A DNA stretch of 64,000 nt from Pokkaliibacter sp. MBI-7 (GCF_029846635.1 NZ_JARVTG010000001.1:1518501-1582500); one strand, 5' to 3'. Positions 18,474-27,762 are shown, counted from the first letter of the stretch. Notes: generated from the letters alone by a model not told the origin. Made by a program: numbers and translations.

Positions 18474-18691
18474 GTCCGCAAGGATACGAAGGTCCTTTTG
18501 GCACGGATGTGCCCACCCGACGGTCTCCTCGATACGTCAATCCAGTCTCGGCTGGAGGTCTATATGGCAGAGGACGGGCAGACGCTTCGGCTGCCGGGGC
18601 CATCCTAATGCAGGATGGTTGTCCGCAAGGACGAGAAGAGCCTTTTGGTACGGATGTACCCACCCTGACGCCTGTCTCGGCACGTCAGTCC
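18474..18691 (+). repeat. Imperfect direct duplication inside the intron's 5' RNA region
   Basis: Segment 18474-18543 resembles segment 18621-18691. Both read GTCCGCAAGGA, a CCTTTTGG block, a small hairpin with GGAT loop, and a GACG...CGTC stem. The hairpin stems differ by compensating changes (GGCAC/GTGCC in the first, GGTAC/GTACC in the second), so pairing is kept. Confidence 0.75.
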
Positions 18692-19202
18692 TGCGGTTCG
18701 CCACAGGAGTGCATATCTTAGCCGGTATGTTCAGAGATACCTGATTAATGGACCTCGGTCTATTGTTGTCGTCGTACAGGGTTGTACGGCGTATTCCGGT
18801 AACGGGATGATCAGGAAACAGTAAAGGGACACTGCAAGGATCGGAGCCCAAATCCAATCAGCACAATGAAAAATTGGACGTCGCTCAGGAAGAGCTGTAG
18901 GTGCCATAGCGGAAGCCCGTCTTCCGTTTTCACTTAATCAAGAGGTTCAGAGCTAAAGCTCTGTTTACCATTGTCGGGGTCCGTTTCGGCGGACAAGTCG
19001 ACCTGTTGTACGACCAACAGTAACCCACGGGGACATGCAGGGCGGGTAACTGCCTTGTGTGAAGCTCCCCCGGAATGTAACCCTCCCGCAAGGGGCGCTG
19101 GCACTTTGTGAGAAGTGGCAGCGGATTCTCGGAGCAGTACCGGGATGAGGGGCTAGGTTGACTGGTAGGGGAAACGTAAGTGAACTGCTGATAAACGTCG
19201 TA

Positions 19203-19279
19203 AGTATGAACAAGCCTAAACTGCTGACAGGCTTGAACCAAAAGGTGTGTGGCCGGTTATCTCCGTCGGTAGTGGAGAT
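19203..19279 (+). other. Predicted EBS2 and EBS1 of the group II intron
   Basis: EBS2 is AGTATGA at 19203-19209. EBS1 is CGGTAGT at 19267-19273, presented in the 9-nt loop of a perfect 6-bp hairpin (19259-19264 with 19274-19279). They pair with the 14 bases just left of the intron. The order EBS2 then EBS1 and a contiguous IBS2-IBS1 target match known group II introns. Confidence 0.8.
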
Positions 19280-19698
19280 ACGTCGTTTATAGAGCCATCG
19301 GCGAATAAGCAGTCCCTAACCCAGTCGTGTGGTAAGCAGGGAACGTGGTAAGACCGTATAGCTGCCCTTCGGGGCAGGAGCGCCGTGAGGCAATCTGTTG
19401 GCTGTGCGGTTATGGGAGGGTGGAGAAAGCGAAGGCCATCCGGTAATAGGATGGATAGGGGTTTTAATGTCACCCCACGGGAAACCGGGCAGACTTCCAC
19501 TTGGCAGATCGTCGTAAGGCGGCTGTTACCCTCTTACCTTTGAGACCATTAAACACTTCGGTGAACCCTGAGTTCACCCTACTACACACTCGGCAGACCC
19601 TGAGTCTGCCTGTTGCTCTACCCCTGACGGGACAGTTTTTCCCGTCAGGGAGAATGCTGTCTTCGTTCAGGATCATGGTCTTGAATAAGGAAGGCAGC

Positions 19699-21387
19699 AT
19701 GAAAGAACTGACGCGCGAAAGCGTGATGTCTGCGCCTACCGGCGGACCGTTGGTGTGGCACGAGGTCGATTGGCAACGTGTGCAACGGAACGTCAGAGGA
19801 ATGCAGATTCGTATTGCGAAGGCTTGTAAGGAAGGCAAATGGCGGAGGGTGAAAGCCCTCCAACGGCTGCTGACCCGCTCACGTTCAGCCAGATTACTGG
19901 CGGTGCGGCGAGTGACTGAGAACCAGGGTAAGCGCACGGCGGGAGTCGACCGCGTACTCTGGGATACGCCCGAAAGTAAACAACTGGCGGCGGAAACGTT
20001 GAAACGCCGGGGGTATCGCCCTCTGCCTCTGCGCAGGGTGTATATCCCCAAGAGTAATGGGAAGGAACGTCCTCTGGGCATCCCCACCATGTATGACCGG
20101 GCCATGCAGGCGTTATACCTGCTGGCATTGGCTCCTGTCGCGGAAACACGGGGCGATCCCAACAGCTACGGCTTCAGGATCGAACGGTCAACTGCGGACG
20201 CCATGGGTCAGCTCTTTGTGTGCCTCGCCAAAAAGGCGTCAGCCCAATGGGTGTTAGAGGCAGACATTAAAGGCTGTTTTGACCATATCAATCACGACTG
20301 GCTGGTCCAGCATGTCCCTACGGACAGGCAGGTATTGACCAAGTGGTTGAAAGCGGGGGTGGTCCACAAGGGCCAGCTCCAGTCGACAGAGGCAGGAACG
20401 CCACAAGGGGGAATTATTTCTCCAACCTTGGCTAATATGGCGTTGGACGGTTTGGAACGTGAGCTTCAGCAGTATCTGGGGAGAAAGCGTTCCAAACAGG
20501 ACAAGGTTAATGTTGTGCGGTATGCGGATGATTTTGTCATCACAGGCGCCTCGAAAGAGGTACTGGAAAATGACATCCGGCCTTGGGTAGAAACATTCCT
20601 GCACACGCGGGGATTGCAACTGTCCGGGGAAAAGACGCATGTTGTCCACATTGACCATGGCTTTGATTTTCTGGGATGGAATTTCCGCAAATACGGCGGC
20701 AAGCTCCTGATCAAACCAAGCAAGAAAAACGTGCAAGCGTTCTATCGCAAGGTCAAGGAAATCATCGACGCCAATAAAACCGCTAAGCAGGAGAATCTGA
20801 TTCGCCTGCTGAACCCGGTGCTGAAAGGATGGGCTTTGTACCATCAGCCGGTGGTGGCCAAGGCAACGTTCAGCCGTTTAGACGACCTGATTTTTCAGGC
20901 GGTACGAAAATGGGCCAAGCGTCGGCACCCGAACAAGAATGCCTTATGGGTCATGGAGAAATACTTCCAGCCCATCGGGGAGCGTTCAAGGGTGTTTGCC
21001 GCCACGGTAAAGAATGAGTGGGGCAACAAGTCGGTGGTAGCGCTGTACGCGCTGGCCAGTACACCGATAGAACGACACAGAAAGATCGCGGGGGACTACA
21101 ACCCCTTCGATCCCGACATGGAAGCCACAGGTGAGGCGCTGCGGATGAGTCGGATGCTGAATAAGCTGAAGTATCGTAAGCAGGTTGCCAGTCTGTACAC
21201 CCAGCAGAAAGGTCGCTGTGCGTTATGCAAGGAACCGATTACCAAAGAAACAGGATGGCACGACCATCATATCGTTTACCGCTCACAAGGGGGTGACGAT
21301 ACACTGAAGAATCGGGTACTTTTGCATCCTGTGTGTCATGCTCAGGTTCATAGCTGTGGTTTAACAGTAAACAAGCCGGTCCACTAA
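19699..21387 (+). CDS. ltrA: Group II intron reverse transcriptase/maturase with HNH endonuclease domain
   Basis: 562 residues. Reverse transcriptase blocks in order: GYRPLPLRRVYIPK and KERPLGIPT (block 2), DIKGCFDHI (block 3), GTPQGGIISP (block 4), the catalytic YADD (block 5), and the LSGEKT and FLGW blocks. A maturase (X) domain follows, then a C-terminal HNH nuclease with CALC, DHHIVYRSQGG and CHAQVH. It helps the intron splice and retrohome. The ATG at 19699 has AAGGAAGG upstream; the frame stays open back to 19501, but that stretch is structured intron RNA. All motifs are intact, so the element may be active. Confidence 0.95.
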   Translation: MKELTRESVMSAPTGGPLVWHEVDWQRVQRNVRGMQIRIAKACKEGKWRRVKALQRLLTRSRSARLLAVRRVTENQGKRTAGVDRVLWDTPESKQLAAETLKRRGYRPLPLRRVYIPKSNGKERPLGIPTMYDRAMQALYLLALAPVAETRGDPNSYGFRIERSTADAMGQLFVCLAKKASAQWVLEADIKGCFDHINHDWLVQHVPTDRQVLTKWLKAGVVHKGQLQSTEAGTPQGGIISPTLANMALDGLERELQQYLGRKRSKQDKVNVVRYADDFVITGASKEVLENDIRPWVETFLHTRGLQLSGEKTHVVHIDHGFDFLGWNFRKYGGKLLIKPSKKNVQAFYRKVKEIIDANKTAKQENLIRLLNPVLKGWALYHQPVVAKATFSRLDDLIFQAVRKWAKRRHPNKNALWVMEKYFQPIGERSRVFAATVKNEWGNKSVVALYALASTPIERHRKIAGDYNPFDPDMEATGEALRMSRMLNKLKYRKQVASLYTQQKGRCALCKEPITKETGWHDHHIVYRSQGGDDTLKNRVLLHPVCHAQVHSCGLTVNKPVH

Positions 21388-21409
21388 GTGGGCTTAGCTT
21401 AATCTGTTC

Positions 21410-21484
21410 GAGCCGTGTGCGGTGAAAGCTGCACGCACGGTTCTACGGGGGGGATGGCACAGTAATGTGCTGTCCCTACCCTAC
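21410..21484 (+). other. Group II intron domains V and VI
   Basis: Domain V is 34 nt (21410-21443), opening with GAGCCG and closing with CGGTTC, with the GAAA-type GTGAAAG loop. Domain VI follows as a long hairpin with loop GTAA. An unpaired A in CCTACCC near the 3' end is the likely branch point. Confidence 0.9.
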
Positions 21485-21620
21485 ATCCAGAGTGGAAAAC
21501 CTGTGTGGCACGCTTAGGATCAAGGTCAATGGAAAGACCTCGTAACCAAATAGCGCCCTTCCCGCACTAACACTGAGTTACACTGCTTTACCTGCAGAAC
21601 ACCAGCTGGGCTGTCGGCAC

Positions 21621-21626
21621 TATAAT
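21621..21626 (+). promoter_or_regulatory. Candidate -10 element for zapA
   Basis: Perfect TATAAT, 125 bp before zapA and on the zapA side of the intron. No good -35 at 16-18 bp is visible. If used, zapA would be transcribed without passing through the intron. Confidence 0.35.
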
Positions 21627-21750
21627 TCATAGGCGCTGCTTCATTTGCGCCATGCTGGCCACAACAATTCAGACACTGGTCTGGATAAAAGAAGTCAGCA
21701 GATAACACAATCACTCCGCAAGCCATCGAAAAGGTTTGGAGCTTCTAGGT

Positions 21751-22068
21751 ATGAGTCGTCAAACTGCCACTACTGTGGCAATTACCATTCTGGACAAGGA
21801 ATTCCTGATTAACTGCCCAGAGGAAAGCAAGGACGAGCTGCTGCTATCGGCCAAACTGCTCGATCAGCGCATGCGTCAGGTACGGCAGAGCGGCAAGGTG
21901 CATGGCATGGAGCGCATCGCCATCATGACGGCACTGAATCTGTCTTATGAACTGCTGGGCATGCAACGCGCCAACGAGCAAGCTGATCGTCAGGCCCGCG
22001 CTCTGGCTGAGCGGGTTGATCAGGTATTGAACCCAACCCCGGCAGATGCCGAGGAAGGCAAGGAATAA
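21751..22068 (+). CDS. zapA: Cell division protein ZapA
   Basis: 105 residues. The ZapA globular part carries VAITILDKEFLINCP, followed by a C-terminal helix that forms the coiled-coil dimer (heptad-like from about residue 65). ZapA binds FtsZ and bundles protofilaments at the Z ring. ATG at 21751 is nine bases after GGAG; an upstream TTG at 21736 overlaps that site. Its 6S RNA and ygfA neighbours are conserved across gammaproteobacteria. The intron ends 266 bp upstream. Confidence 0.92.
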   Translation: MSRQTATTVAITILDKEFLINCPEESKDELLLSAKLLDQRMRQVRQSGKVHGMERIAIMTALNLSYELLGMQRANEQADRQARALAERVDQVLNPTPADAEEGKE

Positions 22069-22081
22069 TAAATTTCAAGGC

Positions 22082-22109
22082 CTGACATCCCCATGCAAGT
22101 GTGTATAAT
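22082..22109 (+). promoter_or_regulatory. Sigma-70-type promoter of 6S RNA
   Basis: CTGACA (22082-22087), 16-bp spacer, TATAAT (22104-22109). The predicted transcript start, about 22116, coincides with the 5' strand of the 6S closing stem. Confidence 0.75.
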
Positions 22110-22115
22110 CGCACC

Positions 22116-22305
22116 CAACTCCCTGGGGTGTTCGATACATCTGCTAGATCCCTCGAGCCGATAATCACTTTATTAAGGGAATGTCTCGTGGTTTTCTTTG
22201 TGCATGTCCGCTTGACGGAAAGCCTTCTGAAGACTCAGGCGTTCCCACTCTGAACCTTTGGTTCAGGGTACAGGCGGATAACGGCATCATCGGGGAGTCC
22301 TTTTC
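22116..22305 (+). ncRNA. ssrS: 6S RNA
   Basis: The region between zapA and ygfA carries the conserved 6S landmarks: ATCCCTCGAGCCGATAA on the 5' side, GCATGTCCGCTTGACGGAAA in the centre-right, and a closing 3' arm GGCATCATCGGGGAG that pairs with the 5' CTCCCTGGGGTG. 6S RNA imitates an open promoter and binds sigma-70 RNA polymerase holoenzyme in stationary phase. Synteny zapA-ssrS-ygfA is the usual one. Ends are approximate, set from the promoter and the closing stem. The stretch from here to 22500 shows nothing else. Confidence 0.9.
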
Positions 22306-22500
22306 TCCTTTCCTAGCACGTCAGCTGACTTATGTTAGCTACACAGCTCATTACACAGCCTTTCTCAATTTTTGCTGTAACGACTGGCAAGCGCATCGCA
22401 CGTTGCCAGCAATCACAAATCTGTCGCCAGCAGGCATGACCACTAGCGCAACAGCCGCTAGTATTGGCTATCACCTATTCAGCACTTTCCCAACCACCGG

Positions 22501-23187
22501 ATGGCGCACAGCGTGATGAACTCAACCGTTGCCAGTCTACCTACCCGCTCTGCATCTGCATCTGTCGATGATCTGCAGCTACTGGAGCAACAGAAGCAGC
22601 AGTTGCGTCGGCAGATGCGTCGTCTGCGCCGCAGCCTGTCAGCCCAGCAACAACGACATGCTGCCAGGTCGCTGGTACGCCGCATGGCCGCTCATCCCAC
22701 CTTTATCAGCAGCAAGCATCTGGCTCTGTATCTGAGTAATGATGGTGAAATTGATCCGCGTCCACTGATCCACAAAGCCTGGTCAATGCACAAGCACGTT
22801 TATTTGCCGGTACTGCACCCACTGAATGCCCATCGTATGCTGTTCCAGCACTACACCGCGGACACACCGATGGTGCGCAATCGCTTTGGTATTGAAGAGC
22901 CACGCTTTGATGTGTCAGCCCAGCGCCCGGCCTGGACGCTGGATCTGATCTGCATGCCACTGGTGGCGTTTGACGCGAGTGGAAATCGGCTGGGAATGGG
23001 GGGTGGCTTCTATGATCGGGCGTTTGCCTTCCTGCATCGTGGTTATCTGTCAACACGCATGGTAGGACTGGCACATCAGGGGCAAGAAGTACCGCAACTG
23101 CCTGTAGCCAGCTGGGACATTCCATTACAGGGGATCATGACGGACGGTGGCTGGTGTCCCGCATCAGGCACTGAGGGACACCGCTGA
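22501..23187 (+). CDS. ygfA: 5-formyltetrahydrofolate cyclo-ligase
   Basis: 228 residues. N-terminal KQQLRRQMRRLRRSL helix, the ATP/substrate motif NRFGIEEP, and the family signature GNRLGMGGGFYDR near residue 160. The enzyme converts 5-formyl-THF to 5,10-methenyl-THF with ATP. Two starts are possible, 22501 and 22516, neither with a strong ribosome binding site. About 20 residues at the N-terminus are extra relative to E. coli. Position behind 6S RNA is conserved, and the two are often co-transcribed. Confidence 0.9.
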   Translation: MAHSVMNSTVASLPTRSASASVDDLQLLEQQKQQLRRQMRRLRRSLSAQQQRHAARSLVRRMAAHPTFISSKHLALYLSNDGEIDPRPLIHKAWSMHKHVYLPVLHPLNAHRMLFQHYTADTPMVRNRFGIEEPRFDVSAQRPAWTLDLICMPLVAFDASGNRLGMGGGFYDRAFAFLHRGYLSTRMVGLAHQGQEVPQLPVASWDIPLQGIMTDGGWCPASGTEGHR

Positions 23188-23250
23188 CACACCACTGCAC
23201 CGTCAGGGATGTCTGACGGCATAACGGCTGAAGACCTGAATCAAAGGTCC

Positions 23251-23382
23251 TTAACCGACTGACCCCAGCAACGACTGGATCAGCGCAAACAACTGCACAT
23301 CACTTTGTGAGTAACCGGTGATGCAGAAACCGACAACAAATACGAGAAACAACAGGGTCAGCATATCGGGCCGACTATTCAT
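23251..23382 (-). CDS. Putative 43-residue single-pass membrane microprotein
   Basis: A small gene in the 416-bp gap between ygfA and the EVE gene, read on the minus strand. The product has a short polar N-terminus (MNSRPD), one hydrophobic helix at about residues 8-24, and a second amphipathic stretch. The ATG at 23382 is preceded by AGGAAAGG at good spacing, which is the main reason to believe it. Nothing is recognised by family. It would be convergent with ygfA and divergent from the EVE gene. Confidence 0.55.
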   Translation of the reverse strand: MNSRPDMLTLLFLVFVVGFCITGYSQSDVQLFALIQSLLGSVG

Positions 23383-23603
23383 GGCGTAACCTTTCCTCTT
23401 AACTCAAAAACCGACGCCAGCCACACTGGATTTATCCCCGAAACAAACGGGAAGCCATATAAAAAGTGCGCTAAAAATTAACACTTTCTGACCGCTTGAA
23501 AAGGTAAGATTTGTAATTTTTTTTTGCGACTAAGGTCGAAGTAAAGACGGTGTAAATTCCGACTTTTCGCGCCGCAAAAAATGCACCCAGGAGAGGTATA
23601 ACC

Positions 23604-24065
23604 ATGACATTCTGGCTATTGAAAAGTGAGCCTGACACCTTCGGCATTGAGCATCTTGAAAGGCAACCAGATCAGCGCAGTGGCTGGGATGGCGTGCGTA
23701 ACTACCAGGCCCGCAACTTCCTGCGCGATCAGATCAAACTGGGCGACCTGGCCTTTTTCTACCACTCCAGCTGCCCACAGCCAGGCATCGTCGGCATCGT
23801 TGAGATTGTGCGCGAGGGCTACCCTGACTCCAGCGCGTTTGACCCGACATCGAAGTACTTTGATGCCAAGTCTGAACCCGGCAAAATTCGCTGGTATCAG
23901 GTCGATGTCCAGCTCAGAGAAAAGTTCACTGACGTCATCCCCCTGCAGGCCCTGAAGCTGGACAGCCAGCTGGCCAGTATGCCGCTGATCAATCGCAGCC
24001 GCCTGTCAGTACAGCCCGTCAGTGAAGAGCACTGGCGGCATATCCTGAGCCACTATTCTCACTGA
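23604..24065 (+). CDS. EVE domain-containing protein
   Basis: 153 residues, a single EVE domain (PUA-like fold): start FWLLKSEPDTF, then WDGVRNYQARNFLR, GDLAFFYHS and WYQVDV, with conserved aromatic pocket residues. EVE domains bind modified bases in nucleic acids; the physiological ligand here is unknown. A strong AGGAGAGG ribosome binding site precedes the ATG. In many gammaproteobacteria this gene lies near ygfA, as here. Confidence 0.93.
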   Translation: MTFWLLKSEPDTFGIEHLERQPDQRSGWDGVRNYQARNFLRDQIKLGDLAFFYHSSCPQPGIVGIVEIVREGYPDSSAFDPTSKYFDAKSEPGKIRWYQVDVQLREKFTDVIPLQALKLDSQLASMPLINRSRLSVQPVSEEHWRHILSHYSH

Positions 24066-24124
24066 CACTGCCCTCCACTAACACTGAAACGCCCCACTAG
24101 CACTGAACAGCGCAGAACAGATAC

Positions 24125-25069
24125 TCAGCCCGTACCGAGACTCAGCCCCAGCAGCGGATAGAGCATCAGGGTGATCGGCAGGGTTGCCATCGCCAGCAGG
24201 GCCTGCGCAGTGATGATCCCCGCCATCAGGGGAGCATCGCCGCCCATCTGCCGCGCCAGAATATAGGACGACGAGGCCGTTGGCAGCGCAGCAAACAGAA
24301 TCAGCACCTGCGTCACCAGCGGCTCAGCCCCCCATATTCGGGCCAGCATCAGAGCGACCAGTGGCAACGCCAGGAATTTCGCCACACAGGCCCATCCCAG
24401 CGGTGCGATAGCACCACGCAATGCGCGCAGATTCAGTGCAAAGCCCACCGCCAGCAGACCCACAGGTAACGCTGCCTGGCTGAGAATGCCTAAGGCCGGT
24501 TTGCTCCAGAACGGCAAACCAATACCACTGACATTCAGCAGCACACCAATCACGCAACCAAGGATCAGTGGATTCCTGGCAATCTGCATCGCGGTTGCAC
24601 CCCAGCTGACCTTTTCCCCCTGCCCGCCATAAAAGGCAAAGATCAGCACACACAGCACGTTGATCAGCGGAATCATGATGGCAATGGTGACCGCAGCCAC
24701 GACCATGCCCTGATCACCGTACAACTGATTGACTGCCGCCAGCCCGACATAGGTATTGAAACGGATCCCCCCCTGATAGAAGGAGGTAAAAGCGGCAGGT
24801 GTCGCCGAAACCCAGTGCCGCACGGCCACCAGCATGACCGTCGCCACCAGCAGCATGGTCACGACCAGCAGCACGATGTCACTCACTGCCACCCCGGCGA
24901 AGTGTGCCGGGGCCAGATTGTGAATCAGCAGTGCCGGAAACAGCAGGTAATAGGTAAAGCGTTCTGCCAGCGGCCAGAAGCCATCTCCGGGAAATTGCCA
25001 GCGCTGCAGGGCAAAGCCAAGCAACACCAGCAGAAAGATCGGACCGAGGGCATCAAGAGTGGCAGTCAT
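24125..25069 (-). CDS. AEC-family transporter
   Basis: 314 residues, about ten hydrophobic helices in two five-helix halves, as in the auxin efflux carrier (AEC) family. Bacterial members move malate, malonate and similar carboxylates. N-terminal GPIFLLVLLGFALQR is typical. I chose ATG 25069; a GTG at 25099 would add ten polar residues. It is divergent from the DctB-like kinase, and the intergenic region between them holds a MITE-like insertion. The substrate cannot be assigned. Confidence 0.87.
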   Translation of the reverse strand: MTATLDALGPIFLLVLLGFALQRWQFPGDGFWPLAERFTYYLLFPALLIHNLAPAHFAGVAVSDIVLLVVTMLLVATVMLVAVRHWVSATPAAFTSFYQGGIRFNTYVGLAAVNQLYGDQGMVVAAVTIAIMIPLINVLCVLIFAFYGGQGEKVSWGATAMQIARNPLILGCVIGVLLNVSGIGLPFWSKPALGILSQAALPVGLLAVGFALNLRALRGAIAPLGWACVAKFLALPLVALMLARIWGAEPLVTQVLILFAALPTASSSYILARQMGGDAPLMAGIITAQALLAMATLPITLMLYPLLGLSLGTG

Positions 25070-25133
25070 GGCGATAGCATCGATAGAGTGAAGGACCACC
25101 GTGTTTATAGCAGAGCGCCCCGGGACAGCCTAG

Positions 25134-25272
25134 AGGCTGTTGAAAAACGTTATCGAGGCAGCCGAGACACGGAAAAAACAGGCGAAAAAGCGGAGTTTAG
25201 TGAACTAAATGAGCATTTTGAGCCTGTTTTTGACGCGGTATTCGGCAACGCCGATAGATTTTCAACGACCTG
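25134..25272. mobile_element. MITE-like repeat, copy 1
   Basis: 139-bp non-coding element with imperfect terminal inverted repeats (AGGCTGTTGAAAA left, CAGGTCGTTGAAAA right) and a long internal hairpin centred on TTTAGT-GA-ACTAAA. It is flanked by CTAG on both sides (25130-25133 and 25273-25276), read as a 4-bp target duplication. A second copy is at 56656-56812. It occupies most of the AEC/dctB divergent gap; the remainder shows nothing clear. Confidence 0.8.
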
Positions 25273-25440
25273 CTAGAACTCCGTCGTCACAAATGGACAT
25301 TGCCTGAGTTGATAGCGGCTGAAATACGGCACGTGCGCAGTAATGTCTGAACACGTCACGACCAGAGTCACTCTGCTGCCGACAGCGACAGGAAAATTCC
25401 CGTATCATGGCAGACTCCACACTTTGATAGCGCGTCGCCC

Positions 25441-27762
25441 ATGCAGCTCACCCCCTCCCATCACAGCCTGCGCAATCCCGTTCCCTGGCTGATCGGTGGA
25501 CTGCTCCTGCTGCTTGGCATTGCCCTGATCGCCATTACGGCACTGTGGAGTTACCGCTCGACTCTGGAAAGCCTCGAAGCCCAGGGTGAAAACATGATGG
25601 ACCGCTTCTCCACCGGGCTTGAGCGTGAGCTGTCGAAGTACGAATACCTGCCAGAACTGCTGTCGACCCACCCGGAACTGATCCGGCTGGCCCAGCACCC
25701 TGATGATGCGAGCCTGCAGCTGCGTATTAATCAGCAGCTGCATCGCTCCAATGCCGTCGCTGGCGCCTCGGTGATGTACCTGATGAGCACCGATGGCCAG
25801 ACCATTGCCTCCAGTAACTGGCAGGACGACGACTCCTTCGTGGGCAAGAACTTTAACTATCGCCCTTACTTTACTCAGGCCATGCAGGGGCAGACCGGAC
25901 GTTATTTTGCCCTGGGCACCACGTCCAATATCCGCGGTTACTTCTTTGCCTACCCGCTGCGCGCAAATGATCGCATCATCGGTGTGCTGGTAGTAAAAGT
26001 GGCCGTCAATCGTCTGGAGTCGTTGTGGAAGAATGATCACTCCACCACCATCGTCACGGACAAGGACGGCGTCATCTTTATAAGTACCCGCGCCAACTGG
26101 CAGCTGAAGACCCTGACACCACTGACGCCTGCAGCGCAGCAGCGCATTGTTGAAAGCCAGCGCTATGGCCCACGCGAACTGACCTCGCTGTCCATTGTCG
26201 AGAAACGCCAGCTCAGTGCCAGCTCATCGCTGGTGACCATTCTGGATTCAGCCGGCAACGGCAGGCCGCAAAGCAGTATGGCCGAAGACATTCATACCGT
26301 AGCCTACCTGCAGCAACAGCGGCCCATTCCCAACTATGATTTCACCCTGCGCACCTTTACCCGCCTGAGCAGCCTCTACAGTCAGGTGCTCAACCATGTG
26401 GTACTGGTCACGACCCTCTACGTCATTCTGGTGATGATCGGTGTCTTTATACGCCTGCGCCGGCGCATCCGCTCAGAACGTGAAGCCTTTCACCACCAGT
26501 CCAGCCAGAACCGCGCCCTCAACAAGGCACGTATTCAGGCCATCATCGACAACACCCACGCAGGCCTTGTCACGCTGGATACCGATGGTCGTATCGAGTC
26601 CTTCAACCCCATGGCAGAAGCCCTGTTCGGCTATGACTGGCAACACATCAAGGGCCACTTTATCAGCGAGCTGTTTGCCGAAGCCAACCGCAGCCAGTGC
26701 TGGCAGCGGATCGAAACCCTTAAACAGACCCCTCATGATGCACCTGCTGCAGAGCTGCTGCTGGAAGCCAGGGGGCTGCGTGCTGACCGCAGTGAATTCC
26801 CCATTGAATGGGTGATTGGTGACATGCACCTGCAGGATGAACGCAAGTTTCTGATTACTATTCACGACATTACCGAGCGCAAACGTTATGAACAGGCGCT
26901 GCATCACGCCCGTGATGAGCTGGAGCAACGCGTAGAAGAACGCACCACCGACCTCAGCCTGACCAACGCCCGGCTGCTGCAGGAAATTAATGAGCATCGT
27001 CAGACCCAGAATGAACTGATACAGACGGCCAAACTGGCCCTGTTAGGGCAGATGTCCGCCAGCATCAATCATGAGCTGAACCAGCCGCTGGCAGCCATTC
27101 GCAGTTTCAGCGAAAACGCCCGGCACTTTGTCGAACGGCAGGAATATGAACGGGCTCACAACAATCTGGCCACCATCATCCAGTTGACGGAGCGTATGGC
27201 CAGGATGATTGCCCAGTTCAAGGTCTTTGCCCGCAAATCCAGCGGCCAGCCAGAGCCGTTGCAATGGAAGACCGTACTGGACGGGGCACTGGCTATGCTG
27301 CACAACCAGCTGGAGAAGTATCACACCACCATCAATATTGAACCGGCCAGTCCCTATGCCTGGGTTCAGGGCGACATGCTGCAGCTGGAGCAGGTGCTGA
27401 TCAATATCCTCACCAATGCCCTGCAGGCCATGCATGAAAGTAGCCATACAGCGGCGGCTCCGTCACGCGCCAATCGTATCGATATCTATCTGGACACCTC
27501 CACCCCAGACCGGGTAACGCTGTGCGTCCGCGATCATGGCCCGGGCATACCGGACACCCATCTGCCCCGGGTATTTGAACCGTTTTTCACTTCCAAGCCC
27601 ATCGGCCAGGGGCTCGGCATCGGCCTGTCGATCTCCCATCGCATCGTCGACAACCTGCACGGTGAGCTGAGTGCGGAGAACCATCCCGAGGGGGGCGCGC
27701 TGTTTCGTATCAGCCTGCCCGCGGCTCACCCTGTGCAGCGCACTAGTCCCATGATAGGGTAG
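25441..27762 (+). CDS. dctB: DctB-like sensor histidine kinase with PAS domain
   Basis: 773 residues. Membrane helix at 14-35, periplasmic double-Cache-like sensor (about 40-310), second helix near 318-340, PAS domain (360-483), coiled coil (485-525), HisKA with the phospho-His in NHELNQPL (about 543), and HATPase_c with DHGPGIP and GLGIGLSIS. This is the layout of DctB, which senses C4-dicarboxylates. No response regulator is adjacent; instead mscK follows 55 bp downstream. A DctD-like activator is 34 kb away at 62144. The cognate pairing is inferred. The PAS domain is extra relative to classical DctB. Confidence 0.85.
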   Translation: MQLTPSHHSLRNPVPWLIGGLLLLLGIALIAITALWSYRSTLESLEAQGENMMDRFSTGLERELSKYEYLPELLSTHPELIRLAQHPDDASLQLRINQQLHRSNAVAGASVMYLMSTDGQTIASSNWQDDDSFVGKNFNYRPYFTQAMQGQTGRYFALGTTSNIRGYFFAYPLRANDRIIGVLVVKVAVNRLESLWKNDHSTTIVTDKDGVIFISTRANWQLKTLTPLTPAAQQRIVESQRYGPRELTSLSIVEKRQLSASSSLVTILDSAGNGRPQSSMAEDIHTVAYLQQQRPIPNYDFTLRTFTRLSSLYSQVLNHVVLVTTLYVILVMIGVFIRLRRRIRSEREAFHHQSSQNRALNKARIQAIIDNTHAGLVTLDTDGRIESFNPMAEALFGYDWQHIKGHFISELFAEANRSQCWQRIETLKQTPHDAPAAELLLEARGLRADRSEFPIEWVIGDMHLQDERKFLITIHDITERKRYEQALHHARDELEQRVEERTTDLSLTNARLLQEINEHRQTQNELIQTAKLALLGQMSASINHELNQPLAAIRSFSENARHFVERQEYERAHNNLATIIQLTERMARMIAQFKVFARKSSGQPEPLQWKTVLDGALAMLHNQLEKYHTTINIEPASPYAWVQGDMLQLEQVLINILTNALQAMHESSHTAAAPSRANRIDIYLDTSTPDRVTLCVRDHGPGIPDTHLPRVFEPFFTSKPIGQGLGIGLSISHRIVDNLHGELSAENHPEGGALFRISLPAAHPVQRTSPMIG

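Larger units (their letters stand above)
18336..21484 (+). mobile_element. Group II intron, full length, between ygfB and zapA
   Basis: The element begins with GTGCG, ends with a domain V/VI structure and AC, and carries a maturase in domain IV. The 5' boundary is fixed by pairing: IBS1 (18329-18335) with EBS1 (19267-19273), seven pairs with one G-U, and IBS2 (18322-18328) with EBS2 (19203-19209), seven perfect pairs. The 3' end could be 21484 or two bases further. At 3149 bp it is longer than typical, mainly because the part before EBS2 (about 870 nt) is large and holds an internal duplication. It lies in intergenic DNA between divergent housekeeping genes, in the zapA direction. Confidence 0.9.

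Noticed and set aside
19501..19698. In-frame upstream extension of the intron maturase
   Set aside because: This stretch is structured intron RNA; the ATG at 19699 has a clear ribosome binding site and starts at the normal distance from the RT domain.
23200..23219. 7-bp hairpin after ygfA
   Set aside because: No T-tract on either strand, so too weak to call a terminator.
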